From JALZCH01 sp036387315 (GTDB lineage Bacteria; Acidobacteriota; Blastocatellia; Pyrinomonadales; Pyrinomonadaceae): DNA of 64,000 nt. Positions 1-8,693 of this stretch are shown here, in pieces. Both the position numbers and the translations under genes were made by a program. Position 1 is the first letter of the stretch, and each line of letters begins with the position of its first letter. Under the pieces are notes generated by a model, which ran no database searches, was not told the origin of the DNA, and saw only the letters and a program-made list of their open reading frames with translations. The stretch lies in the NCBI GenBank assembly GCA_036387315.1, contig DASVTY010000003.1:1-64000 (forward strand). The letters are read 5' to 3'.

Positions 1-96
1 CAGGGCGACGCGCCGATTGTAATTACGGTTGTGGGAGGTGGTACCTTTACAACCCGTCCGGATGACACGGCACCGCGAATCAGAATTTTGCCTTAA
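1..96 (+). CDS. C-terminal fragment of an unknown protein
   Basis: An open frame enters from the left window edge in frame 1 and stops with TAA at 94-96, giving 31 residues that end RIRILP. It is directly followed by a strong terminator hairpin, which supports a real gene end. The tail is rich in Gly, Thr and beta-branched residues (VVGGGTFTT), as in the last strand of a secreted or repeat protein, but this is too short to identify. The rest of the gene lies outside the window. Confidence 0.6.
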   Translation, partial: QGDAPIVITVVGGGTFTTRPDDTAPRIRILP

Positions 97-100
97 ACTT

Positions 101-131
101 AAAGGGCGGGATAAAATTCCCGCCCTTTTTT
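101..131 (+). terminator. Rho-independent terminator
   Basis: An 8-bp GC-rich stem (GGGCGGGA pairing with TCCCGCCC), extended by AAA/TTT, is followed by a T6 run. It lies 5 nt after the stop of the partial gene and ends its transcript before ilvE. Confidence 0.9.
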
Positions 132-138
132 GTTGGAA

Positions 139-193
139 CGCGATCACTATCGCCTGCTTCTTTATCAAGAAAATGCGGGCGAGAGTGATCGCG
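139..193 (+). repeat. Inverted repeat in the ilvE leader
   Basis: Two 19-nt arms (139-157 and 175-193) are complementary at 17 of 19 positions around a 17-nt spacer. The structure starts with CGCGATCACT and has no U tract, so it is not a canonical terminator. It sits between the upstream terminator and the ilvE ribosome binding site, so it could be a leader hairpin or simply another dispersed hairpin element. Confidence 0.6.
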
Positions 194-285
194 CGATACT
201 TTGATTTGCATTATTTTTTTGCAATGCGGCGACAATTATCTTAAAATTTAAAAGAAGTATTTATTATTTAAAGGAGTTTATTTAA

Positions 286-1281
286 ATGTCAGTAAACAAC
301 GGTCAAGCGAAAGATGTCAAAACGACGAAGATTTCTCCCGTAATTTGGCACGACGGCAAATTTATTGCATGGGACGACGCCCGGGTTCACGTAATGACGC
401 ACGCGCTTCATTACGGCTCGAGCGTTTTTGAAGGCATTCGCTGTTACAAAACCAAGCAGGGGTCTGCGGTTTTCCGGCTTCAGGAACATATGCAGCGCCT
501 TCTGAACTCGGCGAAAATCTATCGAATGGACACAAATTTGACTCGCGACCAGTTGTCAAAAGCCGCCGTCGAGCTTGTCCAACGCAGCGGTATGAAAGAA
601 TGCTATCTGCGCCCGATTCTCTTTCGCGGCTTGGATGAAGAAAATCCGGCATTTGGAGTTTATCCGCTGCTGAATCCTTTAACCTGTTACATCGCAGCCT
701 GGGATTGGGGCAAATATCTCGGCGAAGAAGCGCTCGAAGCCGGAGTTGACGTTTGCGTTTCGAGCTGGACGCGAATTACCGCCAACAGCTTGCCGCCGAT
801 GGCAAAAGCGGGCGCAAATTATATGAACTCGCAGCTTATCAAAATGGAAGCCAGATTAAACGGCTTTACCGAAGGCATTGCGCTCGATGACAGAGGTTTT
901 ATCTCGGAGGGTTCGGGCGAAAACCTGTTTTTGGTCAATAACGGAAAACTACTAACGCCGCCGTTGGCTTCATCCATTTTGCCGGGCATCACCCGCGACA
1001 CTACGATTCAAATCGCCCGCGAACTCGGCATTGAAGTAGTCGAAACCTCTTTGCAGCGCTCTGCTTTGTATCTCGCCGACGAATTATTCTTTACCGGCAC
1101 GGCAGCGGAAATAACACCAATTCGCTCGGTTGACCGCATCACAATCGGAAGCGGCAAGCGCGGCGAAATTACCCAAAAGATTCAGGAAACGTTTTTCCAA
1201 ATCACGGACGGCACACGCCCCGCGCCTCTCGATGCGCAATGGCTCACTCCTGTCGAAGAAAACGCCTCTGTCGCAGCATAA
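286..1281 (+). CDS. ilvE: Branched-chain amino acid aminotransferase
   Basis: This is a fold-type IV PLP enzyme that transfers amino groups between glutamate and the 2-keto acids of Leu, Ile and Val in the cytoplasm. The 331-residue protein has the family hallmarks: GSSVFEGIRCY near residue 45, the PLP lysine in PMAKAGANY (K174), and EGSGENLF near residue 205. Length is normal for class IV BCATs. The ATG is preceded by AAAGGAG at good spacing. It looks monocistronic, with a terminator upstream and a hairpin downstream. D-amino-acid transaminase or ADC lyase is less likely, because the N-terminal and SGENLF regions match IlvE. Confidence 0.95.
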   Translation: MSVNNGQAKDVKTTKISPVIWHDGKFIAWDDARVHVMTHALHYGSSVFEGIRCYKTKQGSAVFRLQEHMQRLLNSAKIYRMDTNLTRDQLSKAAVELVQRSGMKECYLRPILFRGLDEENPAFGVYPLLNPLTCYIAAWDWGKYLGEEALEAGVDVCVSSWTRITANSLPPMAKAGANYMNSQLIKMEARLNGFTEGIALDDRGFISEGSGENLFLVNNGKLLTPPLASSILPGITRDTTIQIARELGIEVVETSLQRSALYLADELFFTGTAAEITPIRSVDRITIGSGKRGEITQKIQETFFQITDGTRPAPLDAQWLTPVEENASVAA

Positions 1282-1305
1282 AAATTAAACAATATGCTTT
1301 GTTTT

Positions 1306-1339
1306 AATGGTGAGTAGTAGATAAAAACTGCTCACCATT
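1306..1339 (+). terminator. Possible terminator hairpin after ilvE
   Basis: AATGGTGAGTAGT (starting at 1306) pairs with ACTGCTCACCATT (ending at 1339) with one mismatch and an A-rich loop. It starts 25 nt after the ilvE stop. The following sequence (TTCTCATTG) is only weakly T-rich, so terminator function is inferred from position. Confidence 0.5.
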
Positions 1340-2173
1340 TCTCATTGAAAATCTTTAGACATTCATCCTTTCACAAATCGCTCACGTTTCGTTCACTTTT
1401 GCAAAAAAAGTGCTTGCAAGTTTTCAAAAATCCTTGTAAATTGCCGTTGCTTTTTTTAACTCAGCTCGAAAGGAATTTGCGCGAACTATTGTTTGCGCAG
1501 GTAAATATTAAAACAATCCACAAATATCTTTAACTCGCCTAGAGCGATGTTAAAGATAGATGTCTCTAGCTTTTATATTGAACTGAGGATTTTGGTTAAA
1601 AGTCTAAGCCGATATAACTGAGCGTCATCTGTTTAATTATTAACCAAAACTAATTTCGGTTCACCAAAAAATTCTTTTCTTAAGATGATAGTTTTCAGTT
1701 TCTTTTGGTGCGTTAACCAACTGAGAGGCAAAAACCACAATACTAAAAATTACAAGTAGGAAATCGGTTCTGCCTTTATTGCTGGAAAAAGAAATTTATT
1801 AACGACTTAAACATCAAGCGGGCAAAACTGTGTTGAAGTATGAATTCATATTTTGTTGCAGCGTATCTTGTTCGCGATTAACAGTTTAATTTCAGTGGAA
1901 ATAAACTTTACAAATCTAAAATGGTTCATTTCTGATAATGAACTTTAGCTTTTAACCTTTACGACTTGAAATCTGGATTAACTTATGTGCGTTTCCAGAA
2001 GTTTTTCAGTCAGTCAAGCCTGTAACAATTGTAAGTAAGTTATTGCACCGTTTAGGTAGGTTGCATAGATAGATAATATCTGTAGCTTTGCCAATTAGTA
2101 TCCATGACAATCAATTATATAAGCTTTGCATTCTTATTTCTGCAGCTTGTTTCGTAAACCATCAAAAAAAAAT
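1340..2173. other. Long AT-rich non-coding stretch
   Basis: About 830 bp is clearly AT-richer than the flanking housekeeping DNA and has no credible reading frame on either strand. The longest frames lack ribosome binding sites and have composition unlike protein. It holds one copy of a 32-bp motif (1684-1715) that recurs at 5038-5069. Otherwise I see only A/T runs. It separates ilvE from the unknown gene block and could carry that block's promoter or a small RNA. Confidence 0.5.
1684..1715 (+). repeat. 32-bp motif, copy 1 (flank of unknown gene block)
   Basis: The sequence begins GATGATAGTTTT and ends TCTTTTGGTGCGTTA. It matches 5038-5069 at 30 of 32 positions, in the same orientation. Both copies lie in otherwise featureless AT-rich non-coding DNA of the 1.3-5.9 kb block. 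About ten bases downstream of this copy, a weak complementary pair (AGGCAAAAACC near 1727 and GGTTCTGCCT near 1773) could form a stem. Confidence 0.6.
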
Positions 2174-3238
2174 ATGAAACTAAAAAATTTAGGCTACAAA
2201 CACCCAATTTACTTAATGTTCTTTTTTGTTTTATGCCTGTTTGCCTATTCTTCAAGTATTGGAATTGTTGCAGGACAAAAACAACCAACTTCTTTAAAGC
2301 TCGATGTAAATGCTGATGATTCGCTAATTTGCAGTGCACAGGGGAAAGGTTATCTCAACGGTAGTCGTTTCTGTGCATTATATAGATCATATTACGTCCA
2401 TCTAAACAACGGTAATCTCGGTGGGGCGCAAGCGGATAGGAACGAAATGATTGAAATTGTCAGAGGTCAGATCGATAACTATTATAAGCTTCGCAAAGAT
2501 GGCAGGAGCAGTAGAATCAGATTTTTCCACACGGTTTTGGATTTTCTTGAAGTCGGCGGCGCAGCGGCAATAGCCATAATGAAAGGAGAACGGGCTAAAA
2601 CAATTACCGGCGTTGCTATTGGCGCGCTTCAGGGCGGGCGCACCTCGTTTAACAGAAACTTTGAAATTCTCAATACGCAGGTTCTGATTAACAAAATGAA
2701 TAGCAACCGCGCTCAAATTCTTACTGAAATATATGGCAATATTGACAAACCTGTTCGCGGCAAAAAACCTTCAGATGGTTATTCGTGGTACGCCGCTAAG
2801 AACGATTTGAGACGTTATTTGTTTGCAGGCACCTTTAATAATGCTCTGGATAGTTTGGTCAACGAAACGGGTGCAGAAGTTGAGATTGCTGAACGGCAAC
2901 TTCGCAGAGTTGAAAAACGGATAATTGTTAATGAAGCGACTAAGGAGCAGATTGACCTAACTAATGAAGCTGATGAGATTCTGACAATTATTCAGGGGAA
3001 ACTCGCTGGAAATGACGCGGACAAACAAAGTGCTACGGAGGCTTTAAAGAAAATTCTTACCGAATTAAATAAAACAGAAGAATTTAGAAGCTTTTTCAAG
3101 GAACGGAGTATAACGGTCGAATCAAGCGGCAGCGTGATTTATGAAGCTTTAGTTTTGCTAATGCGTGATAACAGTGACAACGAAGATTTATCACAAAAAA
3201 TTGAAAATATAATCATTGAGAAAGGAAAAATAGAATGA
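2174..3238 (+). CDS. Secreted or membrane-anchored protein of unknown function
   Basis: I do not recognise the family. The first ATG in frame is at 2174; the frame extends upstream only from a TTG at 2126 without a ribosome binding site. From that ATG the 354-residue protein starts with a basic tip and a hydrophobic segment (about residues 12-32), so it is a Sec signal or anchor. A Gly/Ala-rich patch follows near residues 140-165 (GGAAAIAIMKG, GVAIGALQGG). The C-terminal 120 residues are strongly helical and charged, like a coiled coil. Its stop overlaps the next ATG (ATGA), so the two genes are translationally coupled. Confidence 0.75.
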   Translation: MKLKNLGYKHPIYLMFFFVLCLFAYSSSIGIVAGQKQPTSLKLDVNADDSLICSAQGKGYLNGSRFCALYRSYYVHLNNGNLGGAQADRNEMIEIVRGQIDNYYKLRKDGRSSRIRFFHTVLDFLEVGGAAAIAIMKGERAKTITGVAIGALQGGRTSFNRNFEILNTQVLINKMNSNRAQILTEIYGNIDKPVRGKKPSDGYSWYAAKNDLRRYLFAGTFNNALDSLVNETGAEVEIAERQLRRVEKRIIVNEATKEQIDLTNEADEILTIIQGKLAGNDADKQSATEALKKILTELNKTEEFRSFFKERSITVESSGSVIYEALVLLMRDNSDNEDLSQKIENIIIEKGKIE

Positions 3239-3504
3239 GTATACAAAAGAACTTAGTTAGTACGATGAGTTCAATTTCCGCGTTGCAGGGAACTTGTAAC
3301 AGGCATGAAAAAAGATTGACTGCAAAACTGATTAAATTAGATGTCGGCACAGATCCCGATGGAGTTAAAGTAACTGAGGCGACTTTCGAACCATTTACAG
3401 GTCCGCGAGGAGAACTGGGTAAAGCAGTTATAAAAGAGGGCGGCGATGGAACAAATATGGCTTATATCCTGACTGTAGCCACTAAAGTTCAGATTTCTCA
3501 CTAA
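3235..3504 (+). CDS. Small protein of unknown function
   Basis: This 89-residue protein has no signal peptide and no membrane segment, and I recognise no domain. It starts with an ATG that overlaps the stop of the preceding gene by 4 nt (ATGA), so it is very likely translated together with it. The N-terminal third looks helical and the rest (TEATFEPFTGPRGELG) beta-rich. The tight coupling suggests that its product works with the secreted protein before it. It is followed by about 280 bp of AT-rich DNA. Confidence 0.65.
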   Translation: MSIQKNLVSTMSSISALQGTCNRHEKRLTAKLIKLDVGTDPDGVKVTEATFEPFTGPRGELGKAVIKEGGDGTNMAYILTVATKVQISH

Positions 3505-3786
3505 TTAAGTACTTGGACAAATTTAGAAAAAAATGAAACCACAGATAATCCGAAGATAAATACAAGAGAAATCAAATAAAATCCGAGTTTATGTGTCTAT
3601 CTAGTAATTTCATCCGTTTGTTTAATTGCGTTCGATTATTTAATTGAAAAACAAATTTAGAAAACTGTTAAAAAATCGTTTGATCAAAAATTGAAAGTGA
3701 ATTGTTCCTGCAAACTTTTTGCTGATTGCTTGTTGCTTACTTTCCAGTCTCGATTCGCATAGATTAAATCCGAGAAGGAGCAAGAA

Positions 3787-4875
3787 ATGGCTCAGAATCC
3801 AAATGATATTACTCCGAACACGCAGCCGCCGCAGCCAGGGACACCCGGTGCGCCACAGCCTGCAGAACCGACGCCGGCAACGCAACCGAGCGAGCAGCGT
3901 TTTCCTGCTACCAAAAGACAGGGGCTTGAAACTGATTTAGATTCGAGCAATTGGACAGTAATCGCTCTCGGCGTTTATTTGCTGCTGTTCTTTTTGATAG
4001 CTGTTTACTTTCTCGGCAAACTGGTTTCCGCCGAATCCGAACCGAAAAGAATAAACTGCCTGCTAAATCGCGACCGAGTTGTTTCTACCAATTCCAACTC
4101 TAACGCGAATTCAAATGCAAATTCAGAAGCTAATTCAAATTCAAACACAACGGCAAACTTTGATTGCTACAAGTTAGAAGACCCCGACGAGGCGCCCACG
4201 CCTTGTCCGACCGCTTCCCCGACTCCGACGCCGTCTGTAACTCCGACACCGACCGCGACACCGACACTGACCGCGACACCGACTCTAACCCCTACTCCGA
4301 CACCAACACCAACGCCGTGTGGAACCGGGGGAACTGAAGGTAGTAATAGCGGTAGGAATCCAACCAATTCAACTTCTACGGGTGGCAATACAAATGCCGC
4401 AGGGAATGCTAATAGTCAGGCGAAACCGACGCCTAGCCGCCAGCAGTTTGCCAGAGTAACAATTCCGCCAATTGTTTATGTTGAGGCGGGTGTTGTCTAT
4501 CGAGGCGTGCTTTCTGCCGACGCTTACGTTTTCTGGGTTGTATTTTTCTCTGGAATGCTTGGTGCCTTGATTCGGGCTGCTACCTCGTTTCTCCGGCATA
4601 TGGGCTTGAATGATTTTGCTTTTCGTTGGGCTTGGTTTTATATTTTGCTGCCATTTGTCGGGGCGGGCTTAAGCGTTGTTATTTACCTAGTTGTGCGCGG
4701 CGGATTTTATAGCTCTTCATTCGGCGAAGGATTAACGTTGAATTTATTTTCATTTGGCGCCTTTGCGGCATTAACTGGACTGTTTTCGGAAAATGCAATG
4801 GAAAAACTGCGTCAGGTTGCAGTGACTCTGCTTTCCGAAGTTCCACCAAAAGTTGTTCCTAAAGATGAAAGATGA
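3787..4875 (+). CDS. Multi-pass membrane protein with low-complexity linker, unknown function
   Basis: The ATG follows GAGAAGGAG at good spacing. Order along 362 residues: a Pro/Thr/Gln-rich cytoplasmic tail (1-45), membrane helix 1 (about 56-80), an Asn/Ser repeat (about 101-123, built from NS and AN units), a Pro-Thr repeat (about 136-182, TPTPT units), a second Asn/Gly/Ser stretch, and then three more helices (about 250-268, 286-306, 318-336) with a short charged tail. The long extramembrane linker looks like a spacer across the periplasm or cell wall. No catalytic motif is visible. It belongs to the unknown four-gene block. Confidence 0.75.
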   Translation: MAQNPNDITPNTQPPQPGTPGAPQPAEPTPATQPSEQRFPATKRQGLETDLDSSNWTVIALGVYLLLFFLIAVYFLGKLVSAESEPKRINCLLNRDRVVSTNSNSNANSNANSEANSNSNTTANFDCYKLEDPDEAPTPCPTASPTPTPSVTPTPTATPTLTATPTLTPTPTPTPTPCGTGGTEGSNSGRNPTNSTSTGGNTNAAGNANSQAKPTPSRQQFARVTIPPIVYVEAGVVYRGVLSADAYVFWVVFFSGMLGALIRAATSFLRHMGLNDFAFRWAWFYILLPFVGAGLSVVIYLVVRGGFYSSSFGEGLTLNLFSFGAFAALTGLFSENAMEKLRQVAVTLLSEVPPKVVPKDER

Positions 4876-5037
4876 GAAAAAAGACAATAAAGGGTCGAAT
4901 TAAAAATTGATTTTACGGAAAAGTATTTGCAGAAACTAAAAGATGGTTTGAGCTAATCACTCGAAACGATTCAGATATTCTTTTGTTTTCAAGCAATTAT
5001 AGCTCCCTATTTTTTTCTCAAAAAAAATTTCAAATTT

Positions 5038-5069
5038 GATGATAGTTTTTAGATTCTTTTGGTGCGTTA
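5038..5069 (+). repeat. 32-bp motif, copy 2
   Basis: The sequence is identical to 1684-1715 except at two positions and has the same orientation. It is followed 17 bp downstream by the long inverted repeat starting at 5087. Confidence 0.6.
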
Positions 5070-5086
5070 TATAGATGAGGAGCGAA

Positions 5087-5185
5087 ATGACAGTTGCCTT
5101 CTCCTGTTTAATAATTCTACGATGCCCGTCAAACGATGTCCTACCCCAGCCATCTATTTTATTAAACAAGAAACGCAACTGTCAT
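5087..5185 (+). repeat. Long imperfect inverted repeat, 28-bp arms
   Basis: Arm 5087-5114 (ATGACAGTTGC ... TGTTTAATAA) is complementary to arm 5159-5185, with a 44-nt loop. The outer 11 bp and the inner 10 bp are perfect and the middle is irregular. There is no T run after the stem, so this is not a simple terminator. The next gene starts 54 nt downstream, so the structure would lie in its 5' leader. Confidence 0.65.
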
Positions 5186-5239
5186 TGCTCTTCAAAAGAC
5201 AACACCATTCGAAAATTAATTAGCCAAATGGAGTAAATT

Positions 5240-5935
5240 ATGGAAAAATCAACAGAAAAAAATACTGATTTTGTCGGCGGAAATAGCTCGGACTCATATC
5301 AACTGCTTGATTTTGAAAGCGCCCAGGTAGTTTCGGGTTTTGTCAACGACACCTATATTTTGATAGTTTCTGGAACGAAACCGTATCTGAATATGGTGGT
5401 TGAGCTGAACCCGCGAATATATGTTAGGCAACCCGAATACTGGGGAATCGAAGTCGTCGGCTCAATTCCCGGCGGAATTGGTTTGCCGGCTTTAGGTAGC
5501 TATAGTGTCTCTAAAGAGTTGACAGGAATAACCGGGACGAAAGGAATAGAAGTTATCGGTGCATCCAATAGCTTGGAAATTGATGTTCCGCCTGATTACA
5601 AAAAACAGATTGGAATTGCGCACGATAAGGAACAATTATGCAATGAGAGAGGCGATGTCGAATATCGTGCCAATCAAGTTCATAATACTGTCTTTCTGAT
5701 TGCAACGGGGACGCACGGCAGTCCGAACTTTAAAGTTTTCTTCGAGCAGTCGCTGATTGACATTTTCCCGCCAGAGTTTATTTTAAAACATATCAGACCG
5801 AGCGGTGTGGTCATTCAGCTTGAAACGCCGTTTGTTGCCGTTACCCACTTCGAGGCGGCAGAAGAAATAAAGGAATTGACAATTCATGATGCGCAAGGTG
5901 CTCATACTGTTCGGGTTGACCAGACGCCTGATTGA
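5240..5935 (+). CDS. Protein of unknown function
   Basis: The 231-residue protein starts at ATG with GGAG seven bases upstream. It has no signal peptide and no membrane helix, so it is probably cytoplasmic. Predicted composition is beta-rich, with alternating hydrophobic stretches such as YILIVSGTKPYLNMVVEL and GVVIQLETPFVAVTHFE. A stretch near residues 90-115 (TGITGTKGIEVIG) could be a loop between strands. I recognise no family. It is the last gene of the plus-strand unknown block and converges on lptD with only 22 bp between the stops. Confidence 0.7.
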   Translation: MEKSTEKNTDFVGGNSSDSYQLLDFESAQVVSGFVNDTYILIVSGTKPYLNMVVELNPRIYVRQPEYWGIEVVGSIPGGIGLPALGSYSVSKELTGITGTKGIEVIGASNSLEIDVPPDYKKQIGIAHDKEQLCNERGDVEYRANQVHNTVFLIATGTHGSPNFKVFFEQSLIDIFPPEFILKHIRPSGVVIQLETPFVAVTHFEAAEEIKELTIHDAQGAHTVRVDQTPD

Positions 5936-5957
5936 TTCTCGTAAAAAAAGTTAGTCC

Positions 5958-8471
5958 TCACCGTAAACCTTGTCCGATTTGCTCAGTCCCGAAAGCGCCG
6001 ATTCCGTTTAATCTAAAACTGAATAAAAAGCGATTTTCGTCGCGCAATCCGACGTTGAAGCTGGAATATTGCATTGTTACGGCGCAGCAATCGTAAGCGT
6101 AGCCGAGCGTGAAGGTTGAGCTAACGAGCGGAGTTTGTTTTTTGGAGCGGGTGTTTTGGAAATCGAAGAAAACCGATGCTCCGCCGAAATAGCCGCGTTC
6201 GCGGTTGCCTGCGAAAAAGCTCGGACTCCATTGCGAGCCGCGCGTTGTTCCGGCTTCGTTTCCGAACGGGTCGGCGTAGCGGCGCAAATTTGGGACAAGC
6301 TCGACCGCTTTTGTGTAGTAGAACGTTTGGAAAATCTTTAAAAAGCGCGTGTCGTAGCCCAAAGTCGCCGAGACGTTTCGCAGGTCGAGATTTTTCACGC
6401 CTAAATCTAATCTGGAGTTGGCGTAAATGGTGCGGCGCGGGCGATAAGTTAAATCAAGGTTGACGGGCGAAAAGCGGCGCGGGACGCCGCCGAAGGTGAA
6501 AGCCGTTAAATCGGTGATTGATTGAAATTGATTGCGTCTGCCGGGCGCGAGTGCGCCGCCGAAAGTCCGGTCTGCGAAATATTTTCCGCGCACAGTTACG
6601 GTAAAAATCTCGTAGGGCTGAATCGAAAGCGGGTTTTCTTTGTTTTGCGCCGCGCGCAGCAGCTCGGCGCGCGAGACGCCTTCCGTTGGAATTTCGGTGT
6701 AGCGGCGCGTGTAAAAACGGTTCGTGACGCCGAATTCTATTTCGTTCGTGTCGGTTACGGTGTCGTTGTAATCGAACAGAATAATGCGTTGAAAATCGTC
6801 TCCTACGCCTTTTCGCAGGCGATAAGTCAAATATGGCTCGATGACGTGGCGGAATTTGAACAGATTGTCCGGGGCGTAAAAGTTTTTGGCTAACGCGGGC
6901 GGGCGCAAATCAAGCTCAAGCTCGCCGTAGCTGCGAATCAAATCTCTGCCCGAAACCTGACGGAATTCGGGCAATTGCGAATTTGAATAATAAGTCGTTC
7001 TGAAACCGGCGGCGGCGGTCAAAGTCCAGCCCTGATAATTTAAGGGAATTTCAATTTGCGGATTGAAATCGAGCCGCTGTCCTAAAGCGGGTGTGCGGAG
7101 AACATCAAACTCAAACGCAGATTGAAAATTCGGGTCGGTTGATTCGCGGCGCGAAACGCCTTCGAGACTGCTTTTGAATGAAAAATAAACGGGCAAATCT
7201 TTGAAAAAAGACAGCGGGCTGGGGCGTTTTTCAAACGAGACGCTCGGCAGATTTCTGGTCGAGATTCGCACGCCGGGAATCGTCACGACTTGCGAGCGGG
7301 CGAGAAAATCGAGACTGTAATTGTTCCACGATTTGTTGATGAAAGCCTGCGATACTTCGAGCGGCGAGATAATCTGCTGCACGCGGTCGCTGAAAACCTG
7401 TCGAAAAGCGATATTGGAAGTGATGCGAACGTCGGCGGCGGCGACAAAACCGTTTGGGAAATACTGCACACCGTCTGCGTAAAACTGCGTTCCGCCCTGA
7501 TCCGGTTTATCGGGACCTTTGCCGCCGAAGATACGATCCTGGACGGCATAAAAACCGAAATTGAAATACGAGCGCTCGTTGGCGCGCGTCCGCACGTCGA
7601 AGCCGAAACCTAAGCCCCGCCCGGTAAAAATGTCGCTGCGAAGAGTAATGTCGGCTGATTTTCCGAGCGTTTGATAATAAGCGTTGGAAATGCGAAAGCC
7701 TTTGTCGCCGCCTCCGCCGACTGTCGGAGTCAAAAAGCCCGAAGCGCGGTCTTCGCGTTTGATCGAAATCGAAGCGTAAGGGAGCGGAATGATTGGAACG
7801 CCTTTGACTTTAAAAGTCGGGCGTTTTAATCTCACGCGGTCGCCCATCGTGATTTCGACTTCTTTCGCCTCAAAGCTCCATTTCGGCACGTTGTCGTCGC
7901 CGCAAGCCGTCACGATGGCGTTGTTGATGACAACGGTCGTCAGAGACGTGCGCTCAACACGGTCGGCGGTGAAATATATTACCGTTCCGTCAGCCGTTTG
8001 ATTGGTAAAGCCCGTTGAGTTTTCAAAATAGCCGAGTTTCGTTTGATAATTGAATTCGCCGCGCGAACCAGTAATTCGCTGGTCGTTTCCCTGATCGAAA
8101 ACGACGCTGCCTTCCGCGACGGCGCGATTTTCAGCGTCATAAATCGTTATTTTGTCGGCTTGAAGACGGTAAATTCCGAGACGCGCGTCAACGTTCCCCT
8201 CGTACACGACTACTCGTGCATTTTCCGGTCCCGTAGCATTGATTTGGTTATATTCGACCTGTAAATCTTCGCTGTTTATAATCGGCACCTTCGGTTTCGG
8301 CGGCGGCAAAAGGTTTTCCTGCTCCAGAGGATTAACGCTCGGCGTGTCCGAAATCGGATTCGTCACCTGACGATCAACCGGATTGGTTTGCTGGGCAGAG
8401 GCGTTTCCGGCGAAAACGAGAATTAAAATCGTTAGACGAATGACGTGCCGGAAGCTGTAGAAAACGCGCAT
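5958..8471 (-). CDS. lptD: LPS-assembly protein LptD (OstA-like N-terminus plus beta-barrel)
   Basis: This is an outer-membrane protein that inserts lipopolysaccharide into the outer leaflet. The start was moved to the ATG at 8471, because the longer frame begins with GTG and lacks a signal. From there it reads a basic tip, a hydrophobic segment and an ASAQ cleavage site. An OstA/LptA-like jelly-roll domain follows (about residues 60-200: VVVYEGNVDARLG, YRLQADKITIYD). Then comes a 600-residue barrel rich in alternating aromatic strands, starting near PYASISIKREDRASGFLTP. Length (about 837 residues) is typical. It points away from the neighbouring Yip1-family gene. It implies a diderm cell envelope. 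Confidence 0.88.
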   Translation of the reverse strand: MRVFYSFRHVIRLTILILVFAGNASAQQTNPVDRQVTNPISDTPSVNPLEQENLLPPPKPKVPIINSEDLQVEYNQINATGPENARVVVYEGNVDARLGIYRLQADKITIYDAENRAVAEGSVVFDQGNDQRITGSRGEFNYQTKLGYFENSTGFTNQTADGTVIYFTADRVERTSLTTVVINNAIVTACGDDNVPKWSFEAKEVEITMGDRVRLKRPTFKVKGVPIIPLPYASISIKREDRASGFLTPTVGGGGDKGFRISNAYYQTLGKSADITLRSDIFTGRGLGFGFDVRTRANERSYFNFGFYAVQDRIFGGKGPDKPDQGGTQFYADGVQYFPNGFVAAADVRITSNIAFRQVFSDRVQQIISPLEVSQAFINKSWNNYSLDFLARSQVVTIPGVRISTRNLPSVSFEKRPSPLSFFKDLPVYFSFKSSLEGVSRRESTDPNFQSAFEFDVLRTPALGQRLDFNPQIEIPLNYQGWTLTAAAGFRTTYYSNSQLPEFRQVSGRDLIRSYGELELDLRPPALAKNFYAPDNLFKFRHVIEPYLTYRLRKGVGDDFQRIILFDYNDTVTDTNEIEFGVTNRFYTRRYTEIPTEGVSRAELLRAAQNKENPLSIQPYEIFTVTVRGKYFADRTFGGALAPGRRNQFQSITDLTAFTFGGVPRRFSPVNLDLTYRPRRTIYANSRLDLGVKNLDLRNVSATLGYDTRFLKIFQTFYYTKAVELVPNLRRYADPFGNEAGTTRGSQWSPSFFAGNRERGYFGGASVFFDFQNTRSKKQTPLVSSTFTLGYAYDCCAVTMQYSSFNVGLRDENRFLFSFRLNGIGAFGTEQIGQGLR

Positions 8472-8693
8472 AAAACCTGAGAATCGCCGGAGAACACGAA
8501 CATTGGCGATGCTAACATAAAAGAGCACAAATAAAAAAGCCGGTTTTCCGTTGCATTTTCCGGCGATTTCGATTACAAAACCGAGAAGTTGAAACTGCCG
8601 CTCCGGTTTTACGTAAAAATTATTGCAGTTTCAAATTTTCGCCGCTTGCGAGCGGCTAATAAAAATCTCCCAAAGGTCTTAAAGGAAAAACTT

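Larger units (their letters stand above)
4876..5239. other. Non-coding region with repeat motif and long inverted repeat
   Basis: This 364-bp gap has no credible gene. It contains the second copy of the 32-bp motif (5038-5069), followed 17 bp later by a long imperfect inverted repeat (5087-5185). Together these look like a designed unit, either a structured RNA or a DNA element, rather than random AT-rich spacer. Confidence 0.55.

Noticed and set aside
1345..1533. Plus-strand reading frame of 62 codons after ilvE
   Set aside because: No ribosome binding site, composition unlike neighbouring proteins, and the frame is short in AT-rich DNA.
1684..1715. Integron attC or attI site
   Set aside because: The GTTRRRY core and its inverted partner are not found, and no integrase is in the window.
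4957..5178. Minus-strand reading frame of 73 codons
   Set aside because: It overlaps the inverted repeat and the 32-bp motif and has no ribosome binding site.
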